From an uncultured Chitinophaga sp. (lineage in GTDB: Bacteria > Bacteroidota > Bacteroidia > Chitinophagales > Chitinophagaceae), in the NCBI RefSeq assembly GCF_937898475.1, contig NZ_CALEJS010000011.1, positions 364,914 to 428,913 of the forward strand: 64,000 nucleotides of DNA, given 5' to 3'. A program made the translations under genes and the position numbers. A model generated the notes under the pieces. It worked only from the letters and a program-made list of their open reading frames with translations. It did no database searches and had not been told where the DNA came from. Positions 9,154 through 18,225 of the stretch are shown here, piece after piece. How positions within the stretch are numbered: position 1 is the first letter of the stretch; each line of letters starts with the position of its first letter.

Positions 9154-10020
9154 TTAATACCCGTATTCTCTCAAATACGTATCGTTATCACGCCACTTGT
9201 TCCTTACCTTGACAAACAGCTCCAAAAATACTTTCTGCCCCAGGAACTTTTCAATATCCTGCCGGGCCAGCGTACCCAGCTGGCGGATAGACTTTCCTTT
9301 TTCTCCCAGGATAATGGCCTTTTGTGTTTCGCGCGTCACAACAATTTCTGCAGAGATCTTCACCAGGGTTTGTTTTTCCTGGAACTGGGAAACAACTACG
9401 GTTGTATGGTAAGGAATTTCTTCTTCAAACAGCTGAAAGATCTTTTCACGGATCATCTCGGCTACAAAAAAGCGGGTAGACTTATCCGTTAAGGTATCCT
9501 CGGGGTAGAAAGGCTCGCTTTCCGGCAGCAGGTCTGTTATACGCTGCAGCAGTTCTTTGATCCCCACTTTCTGCATGGCAGAAATGGTTACCACGGGCGC
9601 CTTCCCCCAGGCCTCGCAGCGGGTTTTCAACGCTGCCAGCTCTTCTTTTCTGAGGAGGTCCGATTTGTTCAGCACCAGGATGGTATGCACTTTCAGCTTC
9701 AGGGAGTCGAACAACTGGAGATTTTCTTCCACATTGTCTTTAACGTCCATGATCAGCAGGGCTACGTCTGCATCTTCCAGGGCTGATTTTACCGCGCCCA
9801 TCATTTTTTCGTGCAGGCGGTATTTAGGGTCGATGATACCTGGTGTGTCTGAAAAGACGATCTGGTAGCCGGGATCCGTAACGATGCCGGTAATGCGGTG
9901 TCGGGTGGTTTGTACCTTCGGGGAGATAATAGCCAGCTTTTCGCCCACCAGGGCGTTCAACAGGGTGCTTTTACCTGCGTTAGGCTTGCCGAAGATGTTT
10001 ACAAATCCCGCTTTATGCAT
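9154..10020 (-). CDS. era: GTPase Era
   Basis: 288-residue GTPase that binds 16S rRNA near its 3' end and links 30S maturation to growth. The G domain shows GKPNAGKSTL, TTRHRITGI, DTPGI and NKSD. The C-terminal KH domain has the GxxG loop in ILGEKGKSIRQLG. The start is set at ATG 10020 (MHKAGFVNIFG); the ATG at 10029 would add MII and is less likely by family comparison. It precedes der. Confidence 0.97.
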   Translation of the reverse strand: MHKAGFVNIFGKPNAGKSTLLNALVGEKLAIISPKVQTTRHRITGIVTDPGYQIVFSDTPGIIDPKYRLHEKMMGAVKSALEDADVALLIMDVKDNVEENLQLFDSLKLKVHTILVLNKSDLLRKEELAALKTRCEAWGKAPVVTISAMQKVGIKELLQRITDLLPESEPFYPEDTLTDKSTRFFVAEMIREKIFQLFEEEIPYHTTVVVSQFQEKQTLVKISAEIVVTRETQKAIILGEKGKSIRQLGTLARQDIEKFLGQKVFLELFVKVRNKWRDNDTYLREYGY

Positions 10021-10084
10021 AATGATCACTCAAACTTACGTAAATAAAAAAAGCCGAATTACTTCGGCTCTTTTTTGTTCTCTG

Positions 10085-10156
<72 letters not shown>

Positions 10157-10272
10157 ATGTGGGTGCAAAGGTATGTTGTGACTTTTACACTACCAAATAT
10201 TTTTTGAAATGATTTTCAATTTGTTTTCAAATAATGCAAAAATGAAACCAGAAATGGCAGCTTCATCAGCAG

Positions 10273-10309
10273 AAAAAAGGCCGGATGTACAGTACATCCG
10301 GCCTTTTTT
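10273..10309. terminator. Strong intrinsic terminator after ssb
   Basis: GGCCGGATGT...ACATCCGGCC, a perfect stem flanked by A6 and T6, 20 bp after the ssb stop on its strand. Bidirectional in form. Confidence 0.9.
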
Positions 10310-10328
10310 CTGTTGCAGGCAAAGCCAT

Positions 10329-10727
10329 CTAAAACGGCAATTCTTCTGAGGGCTGATCCAGCGCCTCATCATCACCTGCCGCAGCAGCCTGTCGCTGGCG
10401 CTCGTCATCACGACGGCCCGGGCTCAGCAGCTGGATGTTCGTCACCCGCAGCCGCAGCTCGCCAACAGTCTCGCCCGCCCGGTTGGTAAATACGTCCACT
10501 GTGGGAAAGCCTTCTGCATACACCTGTGTGCCCTGCGCAAGGTAGGGCGCCAGGTTTTCTCTTTCCCACAGCGCACAATCTACCCAGGTGGTCTTTTCCT
10601 GTTGTACGCCTTGCTGGTTCCTGAAACGTTCTGTGTGGGCAACACGGAAGTGGAGCACTGTTTTGTCATTCACTTCCCTTTGGATGGCATCTTTGCCCAA
10701 ATAGCCGATGAGCTGAAGTTTGATCAT
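10329..10727 (-). CDS. ssb: Single-stranded DNA-binding protein
   Basis: 132 residues. OB-fold domain (residues 1-105) beginning MIKLQLIGYLGKDA and including VLHFRVAHTERF and TTWVDCALWE. A polar tail with QRQAAAAG ends in the acidic tip EELPF, which in this family recruits repair and replication partners. ATG 10727 is chosen; an upstream ATG at 10787 would add 20 residues not expected in SSB. A second, longer paralogue elsewhere in the genome is likely, since Bacteroidota often carry more than one. Confidence 0.93.
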   Translation of the reverse strand: MIKLQLIGYLGKDAIQREVNDKTVLHFRVAHTERFRNQQGVQQEKTTWVDCALWERENLAPYLAQGTQVYAEGFPTVDVFTNRAGETVGELRLRVTNIQLLSPGRRDDERQRQAAAAGDDEALDQPSEELPF

Positions 10728-10851
10728 CAGGTACAATTTAAATGGTTGGTTAACGAATAAAATATTATGAAACAGAGAGAAGTGCAATCGGAAGGTAGCA
10801 CAAAATTATATTTCCCAAAAAAATATTTTCTTTTTTTAATCAGTACGGGCC

Positions 10852-10859
10852 TAACTTTG
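10852..10859 (+). promoter_or_regulatory. -7 element upstream of the TPP riboswitch
   Basis: TAACTTTG, matching TAnnTTTG, 17 bases before the aptamer; a T-rich stretch lies about 21 bases upstream. Confidence 0.65.
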
Positions 10860-10875
10860 CGGTATCATTTTATCA

Positions 10876-10946
10876 CCTCGGGGTGCCTTACTGTCAGGCT
10901 GAGATCACACCCGTTGAACCTGTGACCAGGTAATGCTGGTTAGGAA
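10876..10946 (+). promoter_or_regulatory. TPP riboswitch (THI element)
   Basis: The conserved core is readable: GGGGTGCC, then GGCTGAGATCACACCCGTTG, then AACCTG, then ACCAGGTAATGCTGGTTAGG. These are the pyrimidine- and pyrophosphate-sensing halves of the thiamine pyrophosphate aptamer. Only about 12 bases separate it from the start codon of the TonB-dependent receptor and no terminator hairpin is seen. Control is therefore probably at translation initiation. Thiamine-regulated outer-membrane receptors are an established Bacteroidota pattern. Confidence 0.93.
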
Positions 10947-10958
10947 AAAACTAAACAG

Positions 10959-13337
10959 ATGAAACATTTAATGCTTTTGTTGCTGCTTTGCTGCAGTAAC
11001 GCGCTGTTTGCTCAGCAATCCATTACCGGTGTGGTGACGGACAAAACCAATGGCCAGCCACTGGCGGGCGTTTCCGTTGTTATCAGGGGCAATACCACCA
11101 ATGCAACACAAACAGACGCCAAAGGCCACTACCAGCTTGCCCTGCCTTCCAGAGGCGACTATCACTTACAGGCCAGCTACCTGGGCTTTCGCACTTTTAC
11201 CACTTCTATTGCCACCGGCGCCGCACCGGCTGAGCTTAACATCCAGCTGGAAGAAACCGGGCTGTTTGTACAGCCGGTAGAGATCACCAGCCTGCGCGCT
11301 GGTAAGAATGCACCCTTTACCAGTGCTACACTGAACGCAGAGGACATTAAAAAGCAGAACCTGGGACAAGACCTTCCCCTCCTGCTGAACCAGCTTCCGG
11401 GCGTAGTCACCAATTCTGATGCAGGCAACGGCATCGGGTACACGGGACTTCGCGTGCGCGGCTCAGATATTACCCGCATCAACGTAACCGTGAACGGCAT
11501 CCCGGTCAACGACGCCGAATCTCAGGGTACCTTCTTTGTAAATATGCCAGACTTCGCCTCCTCTGTGAACAGCATCCAGCTGCAACGCGGCGTTGGCACC
11601 TCTACCAATGGCGCAGGCGCTTTTGGCGCTACACTGAACCTCAGCACAAATGAATTCCGCGACAAGGCCTATGGTGAGGTCAATAACAGCTACGGCTCTT
11701 TCAACAGCTGGAAACACACCGTAAAAGCAGGTACCGGTTTGATCAAAGATCACTTTACACTGGATGCCCGCCTCTCTAAAATATCGTCAGACGGCTACAT
11801 AGATCGCGCCAGCTCAGACCTGAAATCGTTCTATACATCGGCCGCCTATATCTCGAAGAAAACCGCCATCCGCCTGAACGTGTTCTCCGGTAAGGAAAAG
11901 ACCTACCAGGCCTGGAACGGCGTACCGGAAGCCCTGCTGAAAACAGACAGGACCTTCAACTCCGCCGGTACAGAAAAGCCCGGCACGCCCTATGACAATG
12001 AAACCGATAATTATCAGCAGGACCATTACCAGCTGTTCCTTAACCAGGAGATCAATTCCGGCCTTAACTTCAACGTAGCCGTTCATTATACCCGTGGACG
12101 CGGCTACTACGAACAGTATAAAGCGGAACAGCCATTTACAAAATATGGCCTAACTTCACCCATCATCAACGGAAGGCCGGTGGATACCACCGATCTTGTC
12201 CGCCAGCTGTGGCTGGACAACCATTTCTATGGCGCCATCTTCTCTGTCAACAGCACGCACAAAAAGCTCAACTGGAGCCTGGGCGGCGGCTGGAACCGTT
12301 ATGACGGCGATCACTACGGCAAGATCATCTGGGCACAATACGATATTGAGAAAGACCGCAAATATTATGACCTGGACGCTTTCAAAACCGATCTCAATGT
12401 ATACTGGAAAGGAGAGCTGACGCTGACAAACGCCCTGCACCTGTTTGCAGATCTGCAATACCGTAATGTTCGCTACAACATTGACGGTTTCAGAGACAAT
12501 CCCACACTGATCCAGCACAATACCTACAATTTCTTTAACCCGAAAGCAGGCATCTACTACTACCTGGATGAACGCAGCCAGGTGTACGCTTCCTTTGCTA
12601 TCGGCAACAAAGAGCCTAACCGTGACGATTTTGAAGCAGGACTTGAACAAACACCCAAACATGAAACGCTGCGGAATATTGAAGCAGGATACGTGCTCCG
12701 CAACAACCGCATCAGCCTGCAGGCAAACGTGTATTACATGGATTATAAAAACCAGCTGGTACAAACCGGTAAGCTGAATGATGTAGGCGCCTACACACGT
12801 ACCAATATCCCGAAAAGTTACCGCGCGGGCGTAGAGCTGCAGGGCAGCGCACGTTTGAACAATGTACTCTCCCTGGCCGTGAACGCGGCCTTCAGCCAGA
12901 ACAAGGTGAAAGACTACACGGCCTTTATAGACAACTATGATGCAGGTAAACAGGATACCGTTTCCTATGGCAACAGGGATATCGCCTTTTCACCCAACAT
13001 GGTAGCAGGCTACACCCTTACCATACAACCGGTTAAGAATCTGCAGGTAGACGTGCTGGGTAAATATGTAAGCCGTCAGTACCTGGATAACACCGGCAGC
13101 AAAGAACGCAGCCTGCGCGCCTATTACACCAGCGATGTTCGCCTGTCTTATACTGTACCGCAAAACCTGTTCAGGAAACTGGGCCTGCTGGTGATGGTAA
13201 ATAATGTTTTTAACAAAAAATACGAACCTAACGGCGCCACCTATACGTGGATAGAAGGTGGGAATGTGGTTTCTGATAATTACTATTATCCTATGGCGGG
13301 CACTACCTATATGGTGGGACTGACGGTGGGATTTTAA
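10959..13337 (+). CDS. TonB-dependent receptor, probable thiamine transporter
   Basis: 792-residue outer-membrane receptor. Signal peptide (residues 1-18), carboxypeptidase-regulatory-like domain (about 20-100, SITGVVTDKTNGQPLAGVSV), plug domain (about 120-225, with LRVRGSDITRINVTVNGIPV), then a 22-strand-type beta-barrel ending in an aromatic residue (MVGLTVGF). The TPP riboswitch directly upstream argues for uptake of thiamine or a precursor across the outer membrane. The plug sequence alone does not show the substrate. No inner-membrane partner (PnuT-like) is in the window; the next gene is convergent argH. Confidence 0.92.
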   Translation: MKHLMLLLLLCCSNALFAQQSITGVVTDKTNGQPLAGVSVVIRGNTTNATQTDAKGHYQLALPSRGDYHLQASYLGFRTFTTSIATGAAPAELNIQLEETGLFVQPVEITSLRAGKNAPFTSATLNAEDIKKQNLGQDLPLLLNQLPGVVTNSDAGNGIGYTGLRVRGSDITRINVTVNGIPVNDAESQGTFFVNMPDFASSVNSIQLQRGVGTSTNGAGAFGATLNLSTNEFRDKAYGEVNNSYGSFNSWKHTVKAGTGLIKDHFTLDARLSKISSDGYIDRASSDLKSFYTSAAYISKKTAIRLNVFSGKEKTYQAWNGVPEALLKTDRTFNSAGTEKPGTPYDNETDNYQQDHYQLFLNQEINSGLNFNVAVHYTRGRGYYEQYKAEQPFTKYGLTSPIINGRPVDTTDLVRQLWLDNHFYGAIFSVNSTHKKLNWSLGGGWNRYDGDHYGKIIWAQYDIEKDRKYYDLDAFKTDLNVYWKGELTLTNALHLFADLQYRNVRYNIDGFRDNPTLIQHNTYNFFNPKAGIYYYLDERSQVYASFAIGNKEPNRDDFEAGLEQTPKHETLRNIEAGYVLRNNRISLQANVYYMDYKNQLVQTGKLNDVGAYTRTNIPKSYRAGVELQGSARLNNVLSLAVNAAFSQNKVKDYTAFIDNYDAGKQDTVSYGNRDIAFSPNMVAGYTLTIQPVKNLQVDVLGKYVSRQYLDNTGSKERSLRAYYTSDVRLSYTVPQNLFRKLGLLVMVNNVFNKKYEPNGATYTWIEGGNVVSDNYYYPMAGTTYMVGLTVGF

Positions 13338-13345
13338 TGTAGTAG

Positions 13346-13435
13346 TTAATAATGAACAATTAATAATTATGGTGCTGATACCAGGTTTTGAGACAGGTAC
13401 CATAATTATTAATTGTTCACTATTAATTATTAATT
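13346..13435. repeat. AT-rich intergenic palindrome
   Basis: TGAACAATTAATAATTATGG on the left is repeated exactly in inverted form on the right (CCATAATTATTAATTGTTCA), extended further by TTAATAA/TTATTAA with a small insertion. The two arms are about 25 bases apart. It fills the space between convergent receptor and argH genes, where it may act as a terminator, although it has no GC-rich stem. Confidence 0.7.
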
Positions 13436-13439
13436 TTTA

Positions 13440-14771
13440 TTACTGAAGAAGCTTACCAATAGCGTCTTCTACTTTCTTAAAAGAGAATCCTTTCAATACG
13501 TTTTCCATCAGCTGGTTTACCTGTTCAGTGCACAGGTTACCGATACTACCAGCGTGGGTATGTTGTACGGTTTTATCGGGGACAAAGGCGCCTTTCTCTA
13601 TGTCCATACCTACCTGGCGGTACGCCTCACGGAACGGTACGCCTTCCAGCACCAGTTTGTTCACTACTTCCACGCTGAACAGGTAGCGGTACTTCTCATC
13701 ATCCAGGATGTTCTCTTTCACTTTCATGTTCTCCAGCATCAGGCTGGCCATCTGGATACAGTTACGCAGCACCTGGAATGCGGGGAAGAGATTTTCTTTC
13801 AACAGCTGCAGATCCCGGTGGTAGCCGGAGGGCAGGTTGGTGGTCATCATCGCGATCTCATTGGGCAGGGCCTGCAGCTTATTGCCATAAGAGCGGATCA
13901 GCTCCCATACATCGGGATTCTTTTTGTGCGGCATGATGCTGGATCCTGTGGTCAGCTCATCGGGGAAGCTGATAAAGCCAAAGTTCTGGTTCATATACAG
14001 GCAGGCGTCCATCGCCAGTTTGGCAAGCGTAGCCCCCAACCCAGCCAGGGCAAAAGCCACTATCTTCTCTGTTTTACCACGGCCCATCTGCGCATATACC
14101 ACGTTATAGTTGAGGGCTTCAAAGCCCAGCAGCCTGGTGGTCAGCTCACGATCCAAAGGAAAAGAAGAGCCATACCCTGCTGCAGAGCCCAATGGGTTCT
14201 TATTCACTACGGCATATGCGCCCTGCAATATGGTGAGATCATCTACCAGGCTTTCTGCATAGGCGCCCAGCCAGAGCCCGAAAGAGGATGGCATGGCGAT
14301 CTGCAGGTGCGTATATCCGGGTAACAGGTGATCTTTGTATTGCACGCTTTTCTGCTGCAGCAGGTCAAACAATCCCTTTACATCATGCACCAGTGTTTGC
14401 AGTTCATGACGCAAAAAGAGTTTCAGATCTACCAGCACCTGGTCGTTACGGGAACGGCCACTGTGGATCTTCTTCCCAACTTCTCCCAGGCGGCGGGTGA
14501 GCAGCAGCTCCACCTGTGAGTGAATATCCTCCACACCGTCTTCGAGGGCAAAATTGCCCGCCTGGATCTCTTTATAGATACGCTTCAGTTCCTGCTGCAG
14601 TACTGCCAGCTCTTCTGCTGTTAACAGCCCGATGGTTTCCAGCATGGTAATATGCGCCAGTGAGCCCAGCACATCAAAAGGCGCAAGGTAAGCATCCATT
14701 TCACGGTCTCTGCCTACAGTGAATTTCTCAACTGCATCCAGGGCTGATCTGTCTTTTTGCCACAGTTTCAT
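13440..14771 (-). CDS. argH: Argininosuccinate lyase
   Basis: 443 residues; splits argininosuccinate to arginine and fumarate, last step of the pathway. Family signature GSSIMPHKKNPDVWELIR carries the catalytic Ser in the mobile loop, and SGRSRNDQVLVDLKLFLR and GYTHLQIAMPSSFG are conserved active-site segments. Shorter than many ArgH (about 460), as usual in Bacteroidota. It is the last gene of the leftward arginine operon, 21 bp after a GNAT gene. Confidence 0.97.
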   Translation of the reverse strand: MKLWQKDRSALDAVEKFTVGRDREMDAYLAPFDVLGSLAHITMLETIGLLTAEELAVLQQELKRIYKEIQAGNFALEDGVEDIHSQVELLLTRRLGEVGKKIHSGRSRNDQVLVDLKLFLRHELQTLVHDVKGLFDLLQQKSVQYKDHLLPGYTHLQIAMPSSFGLWLGAYAESLVDDLTILQGAYAVVNKNPLGSAAGYGSSFPLDRELTTRLLGFEALNYNVVYAQMGRGKTEKIVAFALAGLGATLAKLAMDACLYMNQNFGFISFPDELTTGSSIMPHKKNPDVWELIRSYGNKLQALPNEIAMMTTNLPSGYHRDLQLLKENLFPAFQVLRNCIQMASLMLENMKVKENILDDEKYRYLFSVEVVNKLVLEGVPFREAYRQVGMDIEKGAFVPDKTVQHTHAGSIGNLCTEQVNQLMENVLKGFSFKKVEDAIGKLLQ

Positions 14772-14792
14772 AGCAATTATTTATTGGAACAT

Positions 14793-15374
14793 CTAAAAAT
14801 CATATTTAGCAAAGATCCTTTCCCTGATCTCCGGCCATTCTTCTTTCAGTATACTAAAGTAAACACTGTTACGCAAACGGCCTCCGGTCACGATCATGTG
14901 ATGGCGGAAAATACCTTCCTGCTTAGCGCCAATGCTCAGGATCGCATTCCTGGACTGCCTATTCAGCTCGTCTGTTTTCAGCTCTACCCTGTTCAGGCTT
15001 TCTGTTTCAAAAGCATGCTGCAGCATGGCGTACTTCATGGCTTTGTTAAGGCCCGTGCCCTGCAACGCCGTATCTATCCAGGTGTATCCTATCTCTGCAC
15101 GTTTGTGTGCCCGCACTACGGCCGTAAAGCGCGTACTGCCGGCTACCCTCTTCTCCTGCTTGTCGATGATCACAAAGGGAATGCCTTCCCCGCGCTCTCG
15201 TTCTTCTATGGCCTGCTGTATATATTTTTCCAGTGCCGTACGTTCCATAAGGTCTACCGTACCCACGGTCCATAATGCCGGCTGGATGGCTACCGGTAGT
15301 AACGCTTCCACATCGTCCGGCTGCAGCGGCCGTAACAATACGCGTTTGTTTTCAAGAACGGGGTAAAGATCCAT
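14793..15374 (-). CDS. GNAT N-acetyltransferase, RimJ/RimL type
   Basis: 193 residues, GNAT fold. The start is placed at ATG 15374 (MDLYPVLENKRVLLRPLQPDD), one base after the argE stop; the longer form to 15449 would run back through argE. RVLLRPLQPDDVEALL is the usual first strand and helix, AEIGYTWIDTALQGTGLNKAM the acetyl-CoA-binding segment, and SLNRVELKTDELNRQSRNAI the C-terminal half. Close relatives are protein or small-molecule N-acetyltransferases. Tight embedding between argE and argH suggests cotranscription, but nothing in the sequence shows a role in arginine synthesis. Confidence 0.85.
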   Translation of the reverse strand: MDLYPVLENKRVLLRPLQPDDVEALLPVAIQPALWTVGTVDLMERTALEKYIQQAIEERERGEGIPFVIIDKQEKRVAGSTRFTAVVRAHKRAEIGYTWIDTALQGTGLNKAMKYAMLQHAFETESLNRVELKTDELNRQSRNAILSIGAKQEGIFRHHMIVTGGRLRNSVYFSILKEEWPEIRERIFAKYDF

Positions 15375-15375
15375 C

Positions 15376-16440
15376 TTATAGTATTTCCTGTAGTAAGTTA
15401 ATATACGTGTCAATCCCCCGCCTGATCTCATCCAGGTAAATGTATTCATCTGCCGTATGGGAACGTGCTGAATCGCCCGGACCGATCTTGATGGAAGTGG
15501 CAGGTATCAGCGCCTGGTCTGATGTGGTAGGCGATCCATACCAGGTTTTACCCATCCGGATACCTGCCTGCACGATAGGATGATCCAGCGGGATACCGGA
15601 GGGGCGCATACGCATGGAACGCGGTTTTACATCGCAGGAAACATGCTGTTGAATGATGCTCAGCACTTCTTCCAGTGTATACTTATCCGTTACACGTACA
15701 TCCACTACAAAAGAACAGTCTGCCGGTACTACATTGTGCGCCTTGTTGGAGGTATTGATCACCGTTACGCTCATCTTAACAGGCCCCAGTGTTTCGGATA
15801 CCTCCGGGAACTGGTAGCTGCGGAACCACTCAATATCCTGCAGCGCTTTGTAGATGGCGTTCTCTCCCTCATTGCGGGCAGCATGGCCCGCTTTGCCATG
15901 GCTTACGCAATCCAGTACCATCAATCCTTTCTCTGCAATGGCCAGCTGCGTTTGTGTAGGCTCTCCCACAATGGCTAATTCAACAGGCGGCAGCTTGTCC
16001 AGGATGCTCTCAATACCATTCACACCGCTGATCTCTTCTTCTGCCGTAGCCGCGATAACGAGGTTGAATGGCATACCGGGACGGTCATAAAAATGCAGGA
16101 AGGCAGCGATCAGGCTTACCAGGCAGCCACCTGCGTCATTGCTGCCAAGGCCGTATAATTTATCATCTGCAATATCCGGACTAAACGGATCGCGGGTATA
16201 TTGCGGATTGGGTTTTACTGTATCATGATGGGAGTTCAGGAGGATGGTGGGTTTGGCCGGGTCAAAATGTTTGTTCTGTGCCCAGACATTATTGAGGTGT
16301 TGTTGGTAAGGCACTCCCTTTTCAGCCAGCAGGCTGCCTATCAGCCGGGCAGTGCCTTGTTCTTCCCTGCTGAGGGAAGGCGTTGCGATCAGCTGCTGTA
16401 ATAGTGTAAGGGCATCCTGGTATAACTGTTGGTTCCACAT
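15376..16440 (-). CDS. argE: N-acetylornithine deacetylase-type M20 peptidase
   Basis: 354-residue dinuclear zinc hydrolase of the M20 family; removes the acyl group from N-acylornithine or, in pathways with N-acylornithine carbamoyltransferase, from N-acylcitrulline. Metal-binding HHDTVKPN, GLGSNDAGG and catalytic ATAEEEISG are visible, with a dimerisation domain in the middle and a late histidine. ATG 16440 lies 2 bases after argB; an in-frame ATG at 16449 overlaps the argB stop and could serve for coupling. Because argF' acts on an acylated substrate, I infer the natural substrate is acylcitrulline. Confidence 0.93.
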   Translation of the reverse strand: MWNQQLYQDALTLLQQLIATPSLSREEQGTARLIGSLLAEKGVPYQQHLNNVWAQNKHFDPAKPTILLNSHHDTVKPNPQYTRDPFSPDIADDKLYGLGSNDAGGCLVSLIAAFLHFYDRPGMPFNLVIAATAEEEISGVNGIESILDKLPPVELAIVGEPTQTQLAIAEKGLMVLDCVSHGKAGHAARNEGENAIYKALQDIEWFRSYQFPEVSETLGPVKMSVTVINTSNKAHNVVPADCSFVVDVRVTDKYTLEEVLSIIQQHVSCDVKPRSMRMRPSGIPLDHPIVQAGIRMGKTWYGSPTTSDQALIPATSIKIGPGDSARSHTADEYIYLDEIRRGIDTYINLLQEIL

Positions 16441-16442
16441 AG

Positions 16443-17225
16443 TTAGCATATTAGTGTACCGGCAACATTACCGGTAGTATTGCTCGTCACATCTGCTGCA
16501 TGGCCTATCAACACTTCCTTCACGCCGCTTTCAATGGCTGCAAATGCATTCTCGAGCTTGGGCAGGATACCTTCTGTGAGTACCTGCTGTTGCAGCAGCT
16601 CCGCATGGATCTCCCGGTTGATCAGGTTGATCACTGCATCATCATCCTTCGGATCGCGGAGCACGCCTTTCTTTTCGAAGCAGTAGATCAGCCTTACGGC
16701 ATAGTGGGCAGACAGTGCAATGGCCAGTGAAGAGGCAATGGTATCTGCATTGGTATTCAGCATGCTGCCCTGCGTATCGTGCGTAAGCGGTGCGAACACC
16801 GGTGTAAGGCCAGCGTCCAGCATAGCTTTAAGCGGCCCCACATTCAATTTCGCGGTGTCAATATCTCCTGCAAAGCCATAATCTATTTCCTTTACAGGGC
16901 GTTTTACAGCGGGTATCACGTTGGCATCAGCGCCGGTCATACCGATGGCGTTACAGCCCAGGGCCTGCAGTCTGGCCACCAGCTGTTTGTTCACCAATCC
17001 GCCGTATACCATGGTCACAACGTCTATCGTGGCAGCATCTGTAATGCGGCGGCCGTTCACATACTTCGACTCGATGCCCAGCTGGTCTCCTATACGGGTG
17101 GCGATCTTGCCGCCGCCGTGTATCAGGATCTTCGGACCGGAGATCTGTGCAAAGTCTGACAGGAATGATTGCAGCAGCGCAGGATTATCCAGCACATTGC
17201 CGCCTACTTTTATAACGAACAGCAT
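16443..17225 (-). CDS. argB: Acetylglutamate kinase (possibly N-succinylglutamate kinase)
   Basis: 260-residue amino acid kinase. Visible features are IKVGGNVLDNPALL, the glycine-rich phosphate loop ILIHGGGKIATRIG, and the nucleotide-binding stretch TIASSLAIALSAHYAVRLIYCFEKKGVL. It phosphorylates N-acylglutamate, second step of the pathway. No N-terminal regulatory helix of the arginine-inhibited type is evident. Overlaps or nearly touches argE downstream and lies 5 bp after argF'. Confidence 0.94.
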   Translation of the reverse strand: MLFVIKVGGNVLDNPALLQSFLSDFAQISGPKILIHGGGKIATRIGDQLGIESKYVNGRRITDAATIDVVTMVYGGLVNKQLVARLQALGCNAIGMTGADANVIPAVKRPVKEIDYGFAGDIDTAKLNVGPLKAMLDAGLTPVFAPLTHDTQGSMLNTNADTIASSLAIALSAHYAVRLIYCFEKKGVLRDPKDDDAVINLINREIHAELLQQQVLTEGILPKLENAFAAIESGVKEVLIGHAADVTSNTTGNVAGTLIC

Positions 17226-17230
17226 ATTGA

Positions 17231-18184
17231 TCAGCTATTTTTTAAGATCTCACTCAACACCGCCTGTGCAGCCCATACACGGTTACCCGCCTGTGGTATC
17301 ACAATAGACTGCGGCCCGTCCAGCACTTCATCTGCTATCACCACATTCCTTCTTACGGGCAGGCAATGCATTACCTTTGCGTTGGGCGCCTTTGCCAGTT
17401 TCTCATTGCTGATCATCCAGCTGCTGTCTGTACAGGTGATCTTACCGTAGTCGTTGTAAGAAGACCAGTTCTTTACATACACAAAGTCCGCATCTTCCAG
17501 CGCTTTATCCTGGTCATATTCAATGGGTGCATTGCCGCTGAATGCGTGATCCAGCTCGTAACCTTTGGGATGTGTGATCACAAAGTCTGCTTCGCCCCAG
17601 GCATTGATCCACTGCGCAAAGGAGTTGGGCACGGCCTGTGGCAGCGCTTTTACGTGCGGCGCCCACGTCATTACCACCTTCGGTTTGCGTTTCTCCTGCC
17701 AGTGCTCACGGATGGTGATCACATCGGTGAGGCTTTGCAGCGGGTGCAGCGTAGCGCTCTCCAGGCTCACAATGGGAACACCGGCGTATTTAATGAACTG
17801 TTTGATATATTTTTCCGTATAGTCTTCCTCTTTATGCTTCAGGCCTGGAAAGGTGCGTATGGCCATGATGTCAAAATACTGACCCATTACGGCGGCGGCT
17901 TCCTTTACGTGCTCGGTGGTGTTACCACTCATTACCGTGCCATCGGTCATTTCGAGCGCCCAGCCTTCCTTGTCGATGTTAAATACCACTACTTCCATAC
18001 CCAGGTTCTTTGCGGCTACCTGTGTACTTAACCGTGTTCGCAGGCTGGGATTCAGGAAGATCATTCCCAATGTTTTACCGGCCCCTAATACCCTGTCTTT
18101 GAACGGGTCTTTTTTGTAGCCCAGTGCGGTCTCCACCAAACGCGGGACACCTGGAACATCGTCTACGGAAATAAACTGCTTCAT
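17231..18184 (-). CDS. argF': N-acylornithine carbamoyltransferase (acetyl- or succinyl-)
   Basis: 317-residue transcarbamylase. Carbamoyl-phosphate motif NPSLRTRLST (residues 45-54) and HPLQSLTD are intact. The sequence is of the argF' type acting on acylated ornithine rather than free ornithine: it has the HCLPVRRNVVIADEVLDGP ending instead of the usual ornithine motif. The residue at position 90, in SGNTTEH, is Thr. In published work this site decides between acetyl (Glu) and succinyl (Pro, Ser, Ala, Val) substrates. I therefore lean to N-succinylornithine, with moderate certainty. Confidence 0.9.
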   Translation of the reverse strand: MKQFISVDDVPGVPRLVETALGYKKDPFKDRVLGAGKTLGMIFLNPSLRTRLSTQVAAKNLGMEVVVFNIDKEGWALEMTDGTVMSGNTTEHVKEAAAVMGQYFDIMAIRTFPGLKHKEEDYTEKYIKQFIKYAGVPIVSLESATLHPLQSLTDVITIREHWQEKRKPKVVMTWAPHVKALPQAVPNSFAQWINAWGEADFVITHPKGYELDHAFSGNAPIEYDQDKALEDADFVYVKNWSSYNDYGKITCTDSSWMISNEKLAKAPNAKVMHCLPVRRNVVIADEVLDGPQSIVIPQAGNRVWAAQAVLSEILKNS

Positions 18185-18225
18185 CCGTTTATTGATTGTG
18201 ATTGTTAGACATTGGTTGTTTGTTA

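Noticed and set aside
12156..12764. 202-codon minus-strand frame inside the TonB receptor
   Set aside because: Shadow frame; the receptor reads through with conserved features.
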